From an uncultured Opitutales bacterium (GTDB lineage Bacteria > Verrucomicrobiota > Verrucomicrobiia > Opitutales > Intestinicryptomonadaceae), in NCBI GenBank assembly GCA_944389915.1, contig CALXOC010000112.1, positions 1-35,898 of the forward strand: 35,898 bases of DNA, given 5' to 3'. Under the pieces are notes generated by a model that worked only from the letters and a program-made list of their open reading frames with translations, was not told where the DNA came from and searched no databases. Shown here piece after piece: positions 8,439 to 17,823 of this stretch. The stretch's first letter is position 1. The number at the start of each line of letters is the position of its first letter. Both the position numbers and the translations under genes were made by a program.

Positions 8439-10058
8439 TCAGAGCTGTTTGAAGAAGTCGTTTCCCTTGTCGTCGACAAGAATGAATGCGGGGAAGTCCT
8501 CGACTTCTATTTTCCAAATCGCCTCCATTCCGAGTTCCGGGTATTCCACAAGCTCCACCTTTTTAATATTTTCTTTTGCCAGTATGGCGGCGGGGCCGCC
8601 GATGGAGCCGAGATAGAATCCGCCGTGCTTTTTGCATGCGTCGGTTACAGCCTGTGAACGGTTGCCTTTGGCTATCATTACCATGCTGCCTCCGTTGGAT
8701 TGAAATAAATCTACATACGGATCCATTCTTCCCGCGGTAGTAGGCCCGAAGGAGCCTGAAGGCATGCCTTTGGGGGTTTTTGCAGGACCGGCATAATATA
8801 TGGGGTGATCCTTCACGTACTGGGGAAGTCCCTCGCCTCTGTCAAGGCGCTCTTTTAGTTTTGCGTGCGCTATGTCCCTGGCAACGATTATGGTCCCCTT
8901 GAGCTTTAAGCGCGTTTTTACCGGGTGTTTTGACAGCTCGGCAAGTATTTCGGGCATTGGCTTGTTCAAATCGATTTCAACGGCCCCGTCGGCGGTATTG
9001 ACATTCCTGTACTTGGCGGGAATATACTTGCCGGGATCCGTTTCAAGGCGTTCAAGCCAGATGCCTTCTGAATCTATTTTCGCCTTCATGTTCCTGTCGG
9101 CGGAGCACGAGACGCCAAGGCCTATCGGGCAACTCGCGCCGTGGCGCGGCATGCGGATTACGCGCACATCGAGGGCGAAATTAGGCCCTCCAAATTGCGC
9201 GCCGATTCCAAGCTTGCGGCTTTGCTCAAGCAGTTCTTTCTCAAGCTCGACATCGCGGAAAGCGTGTCCGAGTTCGTTGCCGCAAGTCGGGAGGGTGTCG
9301 AGATATTTTGTGGAGGCCATTTTTACGGTTTTGAGGCACATTTCCGCGCTTGTTCCGCCTACAACCCACGCTATGTGGTATGGCGGGCAAGCTGCGGTCC
9401 CCAGGCCCTTCATTTTTTCCACCATAAATGGAAGCAGCTTCTCCGGAGTTATTATGGCTTTTGTCTCCTGATATAGATAGGTCTTGTTTGCGCTTCCGCC
9501 GCCTTTTGCAACAAAGAGAAATTCGTATTTGTCGGAATCGGTGGCGTAGAGGTCTATTTGCGCCGGCAGATTGCAGCCGGTGTTTACTTCGTCCCACATA
9601 TTCAGCGGGGCGTTTTGCGAGTAGCGCAGGTTTTCCTGCGTATAGCAGTCATACACGCCTTTTGATAAATATTCCTCGTCGCAGGCGCCCGTCCATACAG
9701 ACTGCCCTTTCTTGCCTATTATTGTAGCAGTGCCTGTGTCTTGGCAGAATGGGAGTTTCCCCATGGCGGCAACTTCCGCATTGCGCAGCATCGTAAGGGC
9801 TACGCTCTTGTCGTTTTCGCTTGCCTGCGGATCCTCCAGAATTTTGGCGACCAATTTTAAATGCGCCGGCCTCAGAAAGAAAGAGACGTCGCGCATGGCG
9901 TTTCTTGCAAGTTCTGCCAGACCTCTGGGATCGACTACAAGAATTTTTTTGCCTTTAAACTCGGCGGTTGAAACATATTCGCTCGTTAGAAGGCGATATT
10001 GGGTGTCGTCTTTGCCAAGCGGAAACATTTTTTGGTATTTGAAGGGAGGAGTTGCCAT
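8439..10058 (-). CDS. fumA: Fumarate hydratase, class I (iron-sulfur, single chain)
   Basis: Interconverts fumarate and malate with a [4Fe-4S] cluster as Lewis acid; a TCA-cycle or reductive-branch enzyme in the cytoplasm. At 539 residues it is the one-chain type in which the α and β parts are fused. Likely cluster cysteines sit in [22 protein letters not shown] and GASCPIGLG. The C-terminal part has [19 protein letters not shown], typical of the β domain. The start at 10058 ([12 protein letters not shown]) is chosen over the ATG at 10115 because AAGGAA precedes it at good spacing and family similarity begins there. It is divergent from the first acyl-ACP synthetase gene across about 255 bases that hold an inverted repeat. 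Cluster-type fumarases are oxygen-sensitive, which suits an anaerobic or microaerobic host (inference). Confidence 0.95.
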   Translation of the reverse strand: MATPPFKYQKMFPLGKDDTQYRLLTSEYVSTAEFKGKKILVVDPRGLAELARNAMRDVSFFLRPAHLKLVAKILEDPQASENDKSVALTMLRNAEVAAMGKLPFCQDTGTATIIGKKGQSVWTGACDEEYLSKGVYDCYTQENLRYSQNAPLNMWDEVNTGCNLPAQIDLYATDSDKYEFLFVAKGGGSANKTYLYQETKAIITPEKLLPFMVEKMKGLGTAACPPYHIAWVVGGTSAEMCLKTVKMASTKYLDTLPTCGNELGHAFRDVELEKELLEQSRKLGIGAQFGGPNFALDVRVIRMPRHGASCPIGLGVSCSADRNMKAKIDSEGIWLERLETDPGKYIPAKYRNVNTADGAVEIDLNKPMPEILAELSKHPVKTRLKLKGTIIVARDIAHAKLKERLDRGEGLPQYVKDHPIYYAGPAKTPKGMPSGSFGPTTAGRMDPYVDLFQSNGGSMVMIAKGNRSQAVTDACKKHGGFYLGSIGGPAAILAKENIKKVELVEYPELGMEAIWKIEVEDFPAFILVDDKGNDFFKQL

Positions 10059-10087
10059 GTTGATTCCTTTTTTAAAATTAAAAATAG

Positions 10088-10110
10088 CGCAAACGCATTG
10101 AGAGTTTGCG
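10088..10110. repeat. Inverted repeat upstream of fumarase
   Basis: CGCAAAC (10088-10094) and GTTTGCG (10104-10110) form a 7-bp perfect inverted repeat with a 9-base centre, 30 bases before the fumarase ATG. It could be an operator or a 5' leader hairpin. Apart from a TTGACG with AATATA at 10227-10256 that may serve the rightward gene, I see little else in the 10059-10313 gap. Confidence 0.35.
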
Positions 10111-10313
10111 AGCAAAACTGCAATATCATTTTACAAAAAATCGGCTTACACAAGACTTAATTGAGCCTCTTTTTGTGTGGCGGGCGGCGCAATGCTTTTT
10201 TTCGGGCGCACAATTTCCTTTCATTCTTGACGAGAGGAATTTTGTTTGAAAATATAGCGCGAAACTGGCGGCCGAGTTTTTTTCGCCAGAGAGCTTCTTT
10301 TAGTTACATTGTA

Positions 10314-11966
10314 ATGAAAGTTATAAACTCAGACACCGTCGATAGCGGATTCGACGAATTTTCATCGCTCGATTTTTTAAATGTGAATCTCGCCTATGCT
10401 GCGGTTTTAAATTTGTCGAAAGATACAAAGAAAGAGCTGATATACGACTTTTCGCTCAACAGGAGGCTCGACAGGGGAACGGCTCTTGCTGTGGCTTTGG
10501 CCCTTAAAGAGTATTTGCAAAAGAATTTTGCAGGGGAGGAGCGCATAGGAATTGCATTGCCTTCGTGTTTTCCGGGGGTTGTCTTAAATCTGGCGGTTCA
10601 GATGGCGGGAAAGTCGAGCGTCAACCTCAACTTTACAATGGGTTCCGACGCCGCTGGTACATGCGTGAAAAAATCTGGAATAGTTTCAATTATAGGTTCT
10701 CGCAAGGTGCGGGAAAAGGTTGACGCGCACACTCCGGATTTTCCGTGGCCGGAAAGATTTTACGATATAGGAGACATACTAAAGGAGATAGGCAAGGCCG
10801 GCATTCTCCCAAAGCTTTTGGCGGTGCGTCTGCTTCCCGGAAAGCTCCTGGCTAAATACTACGGCATACCCGAGCGCGGGGGAGAGAAAGAGGCGTCAAT
10901 AATATTTACAAGCGGAAGCGAAGGGTCTTCAAAAGCGGCGGTGCTCACGCACAGGAATCTCATGTCCAACGCCATGCAAATGTGGCAGATAGGCATATTG
11001 AGGGAGACTTCCGTCCTGCACGCAAACCTTCCACTGTTCCACAGCTTCGGACAGACAATCCAGGTGTGGTTGTGCTGTATTTTCGGGGTGCGTTCGGTTG
11101 CGGTCCAAAGCCCTCTTGAGGTTCAGGCAAATTTGCAGGCGTGCAGGAAGGGCGGTTCGACTATAATGATAAGCACGCCGACTTTTTTGCGCTCGTATTA
11201 CAAGAAAGGCTCCCCTGAGGACTTCCCAAAACTTGAATATGTAATAGGCGGGGCGGAAAAAACTCCCGACGGCTTCATAGAGGCGTGGGAGGAAAAGTTT
11301 CCCAAGATAAAATATCTTGAGGGATACGGTTTGACCGAGGCTTCGCCCGTTGTTTGCGTAAATTTGCCTTCCGGACTAAAAAGAGAAAAATTTTGCCCGC
11401 AGCCGAGCGCCACAAAGAAAAATTCGGTGGGGGAAATTTTTCCCGGCATGCTCGCCCGCCTTACCGATCCCGATAGCGGGGAAGTGCTGCCTTTTAATTC
11501 AGTTGGCATTTTAAACCTTAAAGGGCCAAACATATTTAAGGGATACTTGAACCAACCGGAAGAGAATGCCAAGCGCCTTCGCGACGGTTGGCTGCTGACG
11601 GGAGATCTCGCCTCTTTAGACGATGACGGATTTGTGTATATAAAAGGAAGGCTTTCAAGGTTTTCAAAAATAGGCGGGGAGATGGTTCCGCATGCGGGCG
11701 TAGAGGATTCCATTGTCAAGGTTTTGGGGCTCCAGGATTCCGAAGTTCCGCTTATAGCTATAGGTTCGCGCGTGGACGAAGCCAAAGGGGAGGCTCTTGT
11801 GTTGTTATCGGCCGTGGACATAGACATGCCTAAGCTCAGGCGTCTGCTTACCGAGGCCGGACTTCCAAATCTTTGGATTCCGAAACATGTTGTGAAGGTG
11901 GATTCCATTCCAATACTCGGATCGGGGAAAATGAACTTGGGTGCAATTCACAGGCTTTGCAAATAG
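10314..11966 (+). CDS. AMP-binding acyl-[ACP] synthetase, Aas-like (copy 1)
   Basis: An adenylate-forming enzyme of 550 residues. It resembles the synthetase half of Aas (2-acylglycerophosphoethanolamine acyltransferase/acyl-ACP synthetase) more than ordinary fatty acyl-CoA ligases. Evidence: the ATP loop FTSGSEGSSKAAVLTH (198-213), NLPLFHSFGQT, the VIGGAEKTPDGF segment, GYGLTEASPVV, the hinge GRLSRFSKIGGEMVPH, and the C-terminal catalytic Lys in LGSGKMNL. There is no acyltransferase domain, unlike E. coli Aas of about 720 residues, so the product (acyl-ACP or acyl-CoA) would go to another enzyme. The ATG at 10314 is chosen because the frame back to 10161 has no family similarity. A paralogue lies 940 bases downstream with an IclR gene between. 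It probably activates free fatty acids for membrane lipid use. Confidence 0.85.
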   Translation: MKVINSDTVDSGFDEFSSLDFLNVNLAYAAVLNLSKDTKKELIYDFSLNRRLDRGTALAVALALKEYLQKNFAGEERIGIALPSCFPGVVLNLAVQMAGKSSVNLNFTMGSDAAGTCVKKSGIVSIIGSRKVREKVDAHTPDFPWPERFYDIGDILKEIGKAGILPKLLAVRLLPGKLLAKYYGIPERGGEKEASIIFTSGSEGSSKAAVLTHRNLMSNAMQMWQIGILRETSVLHANLPLFHSFGQTIQVWLCCIFGVRSVAVQSPLEVQANLQACRKGGSTIMISTPTFLRSYYKKGSPEDFPKLEYVIGGAEKTPDGFIEAWEEKFPKIKYLEGYGLTEASPVVCVNLPSGLKREKFCPQPSATKKNSVGEIFPGMLARLTDPDSGEVLPFNSVGILNLKGPNIFKGYLNQPEENAKRLRDGWLLTGDLASLDDDGFVYIKGRLSRFSKIGGEMVPHAGVEDSIVKVLGLQDSEVPLIAIGSRVDEAKGEALVLLSAVDIDMPKLRRLLTEAGLPNLWIPKHVVKVDSIPILGSGKMNLGAIHRLCK

Positions 11967-12045
11967 TTGCGCAAAATTGAAAGCATCTTCGCATTATAGG
12001 CAGGCGGCGGATGTTTTAGAGATTTAACAATTTAGTTGGCTTTTA

Positions 12046-12073
12046 TTGACATTTTTATATTTCAAACTATTGC
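12046..12073 (+). promoter_or_regulatory. Possible promoter of the IclR-family gene
   Basis: A perfect TTGACA (12046-12051) lies 38 bases before the ATG at 12084; the best -10 at standard spacing is the weak TATTGC (12068-12073). It also argues against translation starting at 12036, which would put the -35 inside the coding region. Confidence 0.35.
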
Positions 12074-12083
12074 TTTTAACCGC

Positions 12084-12881
12084 ATGAAAACAGCAAAGAG
12101 TAACTTCCAATACAAGCGCTACCATATTCCCAACGTGGTAAAGACAATAGCGGTTTTAAACCTGCTTTCCAAAAATCCGAAGGGAATGACGCAACTTGAA
12201 ATATCGAAGGCAACGGGTTTTACAATATCCATAGTATTTCGGCTTTTGGCTACGTTGCAGGACTACGAATGCGTTGAAAAGAATCCGAGCAACAACGCTT
12301 ATACGATATCGAATAAATTTGTATCTTTTGCCTACCAGTCAAAGAACGACGACGATTTGTTTGAAAATTCCATAGACATCATGCGCGAAGTGCGCGACAC
12401 TCTTATGGAAACTACAATGCTCGGCGTCCTGCTCGACAATGAGTTTATAATGATCCAACAGCAGCTGGGAAGGCACAGCTTCAATTTTACGGCGGCGGTA
12501 GGCATGAAGGCGCCGTTGCACACGTCGGCTCCCGCGAAGGCCGTCATCGCTTTTCTTCCCGAAGTTGAGAAGCTCGGCGTAGTGGGCAAGATAAAATTTG
12601 AAAGATACAGCGACTCCACCGTGACGGATAAAAAGGCGTTTTTAAAAATACTTTCCGAAATAAAAAATATTGGATACGCCACCGATAACGAAGAGTATGT
12701 AAGAGGCATGAATTGCGTGGGCGCTCCTATATTTAATGCGTGCGCCTATCCGGTTGCCGCATTGTGGGTAACGGGGCCGTCGGAGCGCCTTAAGGCTTCC
12801 GATTTTGCAAAATGCGGTGAGTATATCGCGGCCAAAGCGATGGAAATATCCAAGCGTCTGGGATTTTCCGGGAACAAATAA
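12084..12881 (+). CDS. IclR-family transcriptional regulator
   Basis: A 265-residue DNA-binding regulator. An N-terminal winged helix-turn-helix (about 18-80) contains the typical KTIAVLNLLSKNPKGMTQLE and ISKATGFTISIVFRLLATLQ segments. The C-terminal effector domain (about 95-260) has the family's GMKAPLHTSAPAKAVIAFLP pattern, followed by a NEEYVRGMNCVGAPIF stretch seen in IclR ligand domains. The effector is a small molecule that cannot be named. It sits between two related acyl-[ACP] synthetase genes, 117 bases after the first and 24 bases before the second, all on the plus strand. The simplest inference is that it controls one or both synthetases in response to a carboxylic acid. Residues upstream of 12084 in the open frame look non-coding. 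Confidence 0.88.
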   Translation: MKTAKSNFQYKRYHIPNVVKTIAVLNLLSKNPKGMTQLEISKATGFTISIVFRLLATLQDYECVEKNPSNNAYTISNKFVSFAYQSKNDDDLFENSIDIMREVRDTLMETTMLGVLLDNEFIMIQQQLGRHSFNFTAAVGMKAPLHTSAPAKAVIAFLPEVEKLGVVGKIKFERYSDSTVTDKKAFLKILSEIKNIGYATDNEEYVRGMNCVGAPIFNACAYPVAALWVTGPSERLKASDFAKCGEYIAAKAMEISKRLGFSGNK

Positions 12882-12905
12882 TTAAATATTTTAATCAAAG
12901 CAGAT

Positions 12906-14540
12906 ATGCCTATTCCAAACAAAATATTCGATATGGGATATGAGCCCTTTGCCAAGCGCGACGAATTGAGGCGAAGCCTTGCCTTCAGCATTGTGAGCGG
13001 TCTATGCACATACGGAAACGGCAATTTGCTGTGCGATTTTTCCATCGGACAGCGCGAATATTCCGCGCGCGAGCTTCTCATTGCGTCTTTGGCTCTCTCG
13101 CGCCGTTTGGCGGAATTTCGTGGGCAGGGGAGAGTGGGAATAATCATACCTCCGTGCCGCGACGCCTTCGTCATGAATTACGCATGCATATTTGCTGGCA
13201 TAGTTCCGGTAAATCTTAATTTCACCTTGGGGCGTGTTGCTGCGGAAAGTTGCGTAGCAACCTCGAAGATAAAAACAATGTTTTGCACTTCCTACGCCCG
13301 CGACAAGATAGCAAAGGCCAATCCGGCGTTCCCGTGGACGGATTCGGTGGTGGATGTGGATAAAATATTGGCGGAAATACCGGACTCCGAACTCAATGAA
13401 ATTTCTAAGGACGCATCTCTGGGCGCCGACCATATAATGCGGCGCTACGGCATGGAAAAGTGCGGAGATTCTTCCCGCGAGGGCACTCTTGTTTTTACAA
13501 GCGGAAGCGAGGGCGCTCCGAAGGCCGCAATACTAACGGAGCGCAACATAATAGCCAACTGCCTCCAGGTGAAGCTCAGCCGCGTGTTTAACGACAGCGA
13601 TGTCCTGCTGGCGAATCTTCCCATATTTCACAGTTTTGGCTTGCTCTTTGAAGTTTGGTATATGGCCATATTCGGGCAGAGGACGGTTACGCTTATAAGT
13701 CCGCTCGACATAAAAAACAACATATTGGCGGTTAGGCAAAAGGGGGTAACCGCCATAATAGGTAGCCCAACCTTTTTTAGGGCCTACCTAAAACACGCAT
13801 CGCCCGAGGATATGAAAACTCTCCGGGCTGCAATAGCCGGGGCCGAAAAAACTCCCGAGGGCTTTCACGAAATGTGGAACGAAAAATTCGGGGATACATA
13901 CAGGGAGGGATACGGTTTGACCGAAGCCTCGCCTGTCGTGGGGGTGAATTTGCCAGAGAGAAATTACGGATATTTTTCCACCGGCTCTCGCCGTGGATCC
14001 ATAGGCAAGCTTTTCCCGGGAATGCAGGCAAAAATACTCGATGCCGATACTTTTGAGGAATTGTCTTTCGGAGCCCAAGGGCTTCTTGCCATGAGGGGCC
14101 CGAACGTATTTGACGGTTATCTCGACAATGAATCGGCCACAGGTGAGGTTCTTAGGGACGGTTGGCTTGTCACGGGCGATCTTTCGCGCATAGACGCCGA
14201 CGGCTTTTTGTATATAGACGGCAGATTGTCGCGCTTTTCAAAGATAGGCGGGGAAATGGTTCCGCACGCTACCGTTGAGGCCGCCCTAAACAAGGAGCTG
14301 AATCTAATAGGCGACGTGCCCCAAATAGCCATATCTTCGCGTCTTGACGAGGGCAAGGGCGAGGCGCTCGTATTGCTTTCGGCCGCCGACATAACTCTTG
14401 CGCAGGCGAAAGACGCGCTTCGCAAGGCAGGCGTCAGCAATCTTTGGCAGCCTAAATATCTTGTAAGGATTCCCGAGATACCTCTTTTGCCTAGCGGGAA
14501 GTTAAACCTGAAGCGCCTTGCGCGCCTGGCAAGGGCCTAA
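12906..14540 (+). CDS. AMP-binding acyl-[ACP] synthetase, Aas-like (copy 2)
   Basis: A 544-residue adenylate-forming enzyme and clear paralogue of the protein at 10314-11966, sharing its motif order: LVFTSGSEGAPKAAILTERN (ATP loop, near 195-215), LPIFHSFGLL, AIAGAEKTPEGF, GYGLTEASPVVGVNLP, the hinge DGRLSRFSKIGGEMVPHATVE, and a terminal LLPSGKLNLKRL holding the catalytic Lys. It also lacks an acyltransferase domain. It starts 24 bases after the IclR stop, so the two are probably co-transcribed; no Shine-Dalgarno sequence is evident before the ATG. The second copy may differ in chain length or substrate; the acyl pocket region cannot be read for specificity by eye. It converges on manC with no obvious terminator in the 123-base gap. 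Confidence 0.85.
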   Translation: MPIPNKIFDMGYEPFAKRDELRRSLAFSIVSGLCTYGNGNLLCDFSIGQREYSARELLIASLALSRRLAEFRGQGRVGIIIPPCRDAFVMNYACIFAGIVPVNLNFTLGRVAAESCVATSKIKTMFCTSYARDKIAKANPAFPWTDSVVDVDKILAEIPDSELNEISKDASLGADHIMRRYGMEKCGDSSREGTLVFTSGSEGAPKAAILTERNIIANCLQVKLSRVFNDSDVLLANLPIFHSFGLLFEVWYMAIFGQRTVTLISPLDIKNNILAVRQKGVTAIIGSPTFFRAYLKHASPEDMKTLRAAIAGAEKTPEGFHEMWNEKFGDTYREGYGLTEASPVVGVNLPERNYGYFSTGSRRGSIGKLFPGMQAKILDADTFEELSFGAQGLLAMRGPNVFDGYLDNESATGEVLRDGWLVTGDLSRIDADGFLYIDGRLSRFSKIGGEMVPHATVEAALNKELNLIGDVPQIAISSRLDEGKGEALVLLSAADITLAQAKDALRKAGVSNLWQPKYLVRIPEIPLLPSGKLNLKRLARLARA

Positions 14541-14663
14541 AGTTTTTCCGCCGCGCAATTTTGGGCGCCTGTTGGCGGGCAGATAAAAGCTTTTCAGAAT
14601 AGTGGGCGGCGCGCGGCGTCCATTAAACATGCGCTTAGGGTTATAGGCGGGCGTTCGGAAGCG

Positions 14664-15740
14664 TCATCTAAATTCTTCGGGCAGCGTGCGCACAAGGCCT
14701 TTTAGGTCTTCGGCGGAGCTCTTTGAGCAAACTAAGGTGGAGTCTTCAGAATGCACGATTATCAGGTCTTTAACGCCAACTATGGCGGTGGCGCGCCCGG
14801 CGGCGTCGAAAACTATGCAATCTTTGGAATCGCGCTCAAACAGGCGTCCGCAAGCTACGTTTCCGTTGGAATTTCCCGAGTGGTGGCGTGCTATTGCTGG
14901 CCATGAGCCTACGTCGTCCCAATCAAACCCGGCGGGCACAACCCATGCGTTATCGGCGCGCTCCATAACGGAAAAATCTATGCTGATCTTCTCGATTTTA
15001 GGATAGTGCCTGGCAAGCAGGGCGCCTATGGGAAGGTTTTCCGAGAGCCCGCAAGCTATGGCGTCGAACTCTTTGTAGCTTTCCGGAAGGTATTTTTTTA
15101 AGGCGTTTAGTATGGAGGAGGTTTTCCATATAAACATTCCGGCATTCCAATAATATTGGCCTGAATTTAAATATGCGCGCGCCCTGTCAAGGTTTGGCTT
15201 CTCAAAGAAGCGGGAAACTTTAAAATATTCCCCGAAGGAATTTGAGCGCTTTTCCCCGCGTTTTATGTAGCCGTATCCGGTTGCGGGGAAGGAGGGTTCT
15301 ATTCCTATGGTTACAAGTTTGTCTCCCGATTCGGCAATGTCGAAAGCGGAATTGAGTGTTTTTGCAAATCCTTGGGTGTCGTTGACAACATGGTCGGAGG
15401 GAAATACGGCAAAAGACGCTTCTGCCCCGCGGGCAAGGCGGTTTACAAGAAGCGCGCCCAATGCAACGGCAGCGGTGGTATCGCGGGCTGCGGGTTCCGA
15501 TATTATGCGTTCGTGCGGAATATTCGGACATGCCGTTTTCATGTTGTCGACCTGTTCCGCGTTTGTTATTACAATCACCCTTCCTGCCCCGGCTACGCTT
15601 TCGGCTCTGGCGTATGCCTGTTCCAGGAGGCAGCCCCCGCTTCCGGCGACATTCCATAAGTGTTTTGGCTTTTTTATCCTGCTCAGGGGCCAAAATCTTT
15701 CGCCGGCTCCCCCGGCCATTATTACGGCGTATCTTTCCAT
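14664..15740 (-). CDS. manC: Mannose-1-phosphate guanylyltransferase
   Basis: Forms GDP-mannose from mannose-1-phosphate and GTP, a precursor for surface polysaccharide, GDP-fucose or glycoprotein sugars. At 358 residues it is the single-domain type without the C-terminal phosphomannose isomerase domain. The N-terminal nucleotide loop is MAGGAGERFWPLSR with KPKHLW behind it (the usual KPKQFL). FPSDHVV is the metal-binding region and FFEKPN the conserved mid-domain motif; YYWNAGMFIWK and the VVPAGFDWDDVGSW segment follow. An AAGGAG Shine-Dalgarno sequence stands 8 bases before the ATG. It is divergently transcribed from the MsbA-like exporter across 128 bases, which fits a shared envelope theme without proving it. 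Confidence 0.95.
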   Translation of the reverse strand: MERYAVIMAGGAGERFWPLSRIKKPKHLWNVAGSGGCLLEQAYARAESVAGAGRVIVITNAEQVDNMKTACPNIPHERIISEPAARDTTAAVALGALLVNRLARGAEASFAVFPSDHVVNDTQGFAKTLNSAFDIAESGDKLVTIGIEPSFPATGYGYIKRGEKRSNSFGEYFKVSRFFEKPNLDRARAYLNSGQYYWNAGMFIWKTSSILNALKKYLPESYKEFDAIACGLSENLPIGALLARHYPKIEKISIDFSVMERADNAWVVPAGFDWDDVGSWPAIARHHSGNSNGNVACGRLFERDSKDCIVFDAAGRATAIVGVKDLIIVHSEDSTLVCSKSSAEDLKGLVRTLPEEFR

Positions 15741-15826
15741 AGTTTTTTTCTCCTTAGAAAGATGTTCGAAAATTGAATTTTTGCAAATTAAATTATGCGC
15801 AAGATTTTAAAGGCGGCGGACTAAGC

Positions 15827-15856
15827 TTGACTATGCAAGCATTGTAAAGATATGCT
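15827..15856 (+). promoter_or_regulatory. Predicted promoter of the ABC exporter
   Basis: TTGACT (15827-15832), an 18-base spacer and TATGCT (15851-15856). The start site would fall near 15863, about 6 bases before the ATG at 15869, with no Shine-Dalgarno sequence. Confidence 0.55.
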
Positions 15857-15868
15857 TTCTTTCGATAA

Positions 15869-17611
15869 ATGAAAAAATTTACGCGCTTTATTGTTTATGT
15901 AAAACCATGCCTCGGTTACATAGCCGCCGGTGTGTTTTTCGGATTGATATTTGGGCTGTCGAGCGGATTTGGAATGCCTACAATCATAAGGGAAGTGCTT
16001 CCGAAAATATTTAGCCAGCAAGGTTCCGAAAACGAATATTCTTTATGGTCAATTGTAGGCATTGCCATGTTGATACCTGGAATATTTCTGCTGAGGGCCA
16101 TATCGGGCTTTCTGAGCGGATACTTTATGACCTATGCGTCTCTTGAAATTTTGCGCCGTATAAAACAGGAATTGTTTGATAAAATACAAAATTATCCGGT
16201 TGCCTTTTTCGACAAGTTTACTACCGGAGACGTCCTTGTAAGGCTCACAGGAGATACGGCGGCCGTCCAAAACGTGCTTTTGAATTTTTCGTCGGAAATT
16301 TTTAGGCAGCCGCTCCAAGTTGTGGGAGCTTTGGGATATTTAATATATCAATCCATAGAAAACGGCAACATAGCTTTTTTGTTTGTGTTTATAGCGGCAG
16401 TTCCGTTTTGCATACTTCCGGTTCAAATTATACGCAAGCGCCTGAAAGAGCATTCGCGCTCGGCGCAGATTCAGACGAGCGGAATGGCCCAAATAATAAA
16501 CGAAAATCTCGACGCCGCGCATGAAGTCCGCGTGTTCGGCCTTCAAAAACAGCAGAGTGAAAATTTTTCCTCGGCTAACGTATTGATAAAAAAACTCGGA
16601 CTAAAAATTGCCAAGTACGAGCTCTTCCAACAGCCGTCGCTCGAGTTTCTTGCGGCGGTCATGGTTTCTGTAACCTTTGTATACGCCTATTTTTCGCACA
16701 TAGATTTCTCCACTTTCGCAGCCATAGGCATAGCTCTGTATTTTACTGTGGACCCTATAAAGCGCGTTGTCAGAATGTGCTCTGATTTGATGAAAACCAC
16801 GCCGATGTTTGAGCGCCTTGGGGAAATTCTGGATTGGAAATCCACCGTTCCGGATCCGGAAAATCCGGTGGCCATAGGCAAAGTCAAGGGCGATGTGGAG
16901 TTTGACGGAGTAAGTTTTTCCTATAACGAGAAAATAGTTCTCAGCGATGTCTCCATAAAAATTCCCGCGGGAACAAGCTGCGCGCTTGTGGGGGAGAGCG
17001 GAGCGGGCAAGAGCACGTTCGCAAAGCTTGCAATGCGCCTTTACGATCCCGTCTGCGGAGACGTTAAAATTGACGGCGTTTCCCTGAGGGACATATCCGG
17101 AAGGGACTACGCGGCCAATATAGGCTCTGTTCCGCAGTATCCCGTGCTTTTTAATGATACAATCTTCAACAACATTCTGCTTGCCAGACCTGACGCCACG
17201 GCCGATGAAGTTTATGAGGCTGCTAAAAACGCCTGCGCCGACGACTTTATAAAGGAACTTGAGGGCGGATATGAGACAATGGCGGGGGAGCGCGGAGACA
17301 GGCTCTCTGGCGGGCAAAAGCAGCGCATAGCCATTGCGAGGGTATTCCTTAAAAATCCGCCGTTGATATTTCTCGACGAAGCAACGTCCGCCCTTGACGC
17401 AAACAGCGAGTCTGCCATTCAAAAGGCCATAGACAAACTGATGAAAGGCAGGACGATGTTCATTATAGCGCACAGATTTAGCACAATCAGAAACGTAGAA
17501 AAAATTATCGTCTTTAAAGACGGCAACATTCTGGACTTCGGCTCGCACGACGAACTTATGCAACGCTGCCAATATTATCGCAAACTGTACGAGCGGCAGA
17601 TGTCTAAATAG
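15869..17611 (+). CDS. MsbA-like ABC exporter (fused membrane and ATPase domains)
   Basis: A 580-residue half-transporter that should work as a homodimer in the inner membrane. The N-terminal membrane domain (about 15-320) has six predicted helices. The nucleotide-binding domain (about 340-580) carries Walker A GESGAGKST, the Q-loop near SVPQYPVLFND, the signature LSGGQKQRIAIAR, Walker B LIFLDEAT with its catalytic Glu, and the H-loop IIAHR. Length and domain order match MsbA and related lipid or drug exporters. Lipid A-core flipping is plausible in a Gram-negative cell with manC next door, but substrates of such exporters are not readable from sequence. It is preceded by a good promoter and followed by a hairpin, so it is probably monocistronic. 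Confidence 0.88.
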   Translation: MKKFTRFIVYVKPCLGYIAAGVFFGLIFGLSSGFGMPTIIREVLPKIFSQQGSENEYSLWSIVGIAMLIPGIFLLRAISGFLSGYFMTYASLEILRRIKQELFDKIQNYPVAFFDKFTTGDVLVRLTGDTAAVQNVLLNFSSEIFRQPLQVVGALGYLIYQSIENGNIAFLFVFIAAVPFCILPVQIIRKRLKEHSRSAQIQTSGMAQIINENLDAAHEVRVFGLQKQQSENFSSANVLIKKLGLKIAKYELFQQPSLEFLAAVMVSVTFVYAYFSHIDFSTFAAIGIALYFTVDPIKRVVRMCSDLMKTTPMFERLGEILDWKSTVPDPENPVAIGKVKGDVEFDGVSFSYNEKIVLSDVSIKIPAGTSCALVGESGAGKSTFAKLAMRLYDPVCGDVKIDGVSLRDISGRDYAANIGSVPQYPVLFNDTIFNNILLARPDATADEVYEAAKNACADDFIKELEGGYETMAGERGDRLSGGQKQRIAIARVFLKNPPLIFLDEATSALDANSESAIQKAIDKLMKGRTMFIIAHRFSTIRNVEKIIVFKDGNILDFGSHDELMQRCQYYRKLYERQMSK

Positions 17612-17668
17612 TTTGCATTGCAAAGAAACTTTCTCTTGCGGCATTTTTTATAGGCGGCGTAAAAATAT

Positions 17669-17692
17669 GCGCCGGATAAGCCGGCGCGCTTT
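17669..17692 (+). terminator. Probable terminator after the ABC exporter
   Basis: A 7-bp GC stem (GCGCCGG with CCGGCGC) and 5-base loop, followed by GCTTTTG, about 58 bases after the stop. The T-run is short. Confidence 0.5.
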
Positions 17693-17787
17693 TGCGTCAT
17701 TTGCATGAATCGGCGCAATGTTTTGCAAATTGCAGCCCATTTCTGGTCTTGCATTGCCATTGCCGCAGTGCGGGGCATTAAGTTTGC

Positions 17788-17817
17788 TTGACATCTTTGA
17801 AAATATAAATGTAATTT
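17788..17817 (+). promoter_or_regulatory. Predicted promoter of deoC
   Basis: A perfect TTGACA (17788-17793), an 18-base spacer and TAATTT (17812-17817). The expected start is within a base or two of the ATG at 17824, and there is no Shine-Dalgarno sequence, so a leaderless mRNA is predicted. Confidence 0.6.
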
Positions 17818-17823
17818 GAAATT

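Noticed and set aside
10161..10313. Upstream in-frame extension of the first acyl-ACP synthetase
   Set aside because: The extra 51 residues resemble no domain and include promoter-like sequence; the ATG at 10314 fits the family start.
12036..12083. Upstream start of the IclR gene
   Set aside because: A perfect TTGACA box lies inside this stretch and the HTH domain needs no extension.
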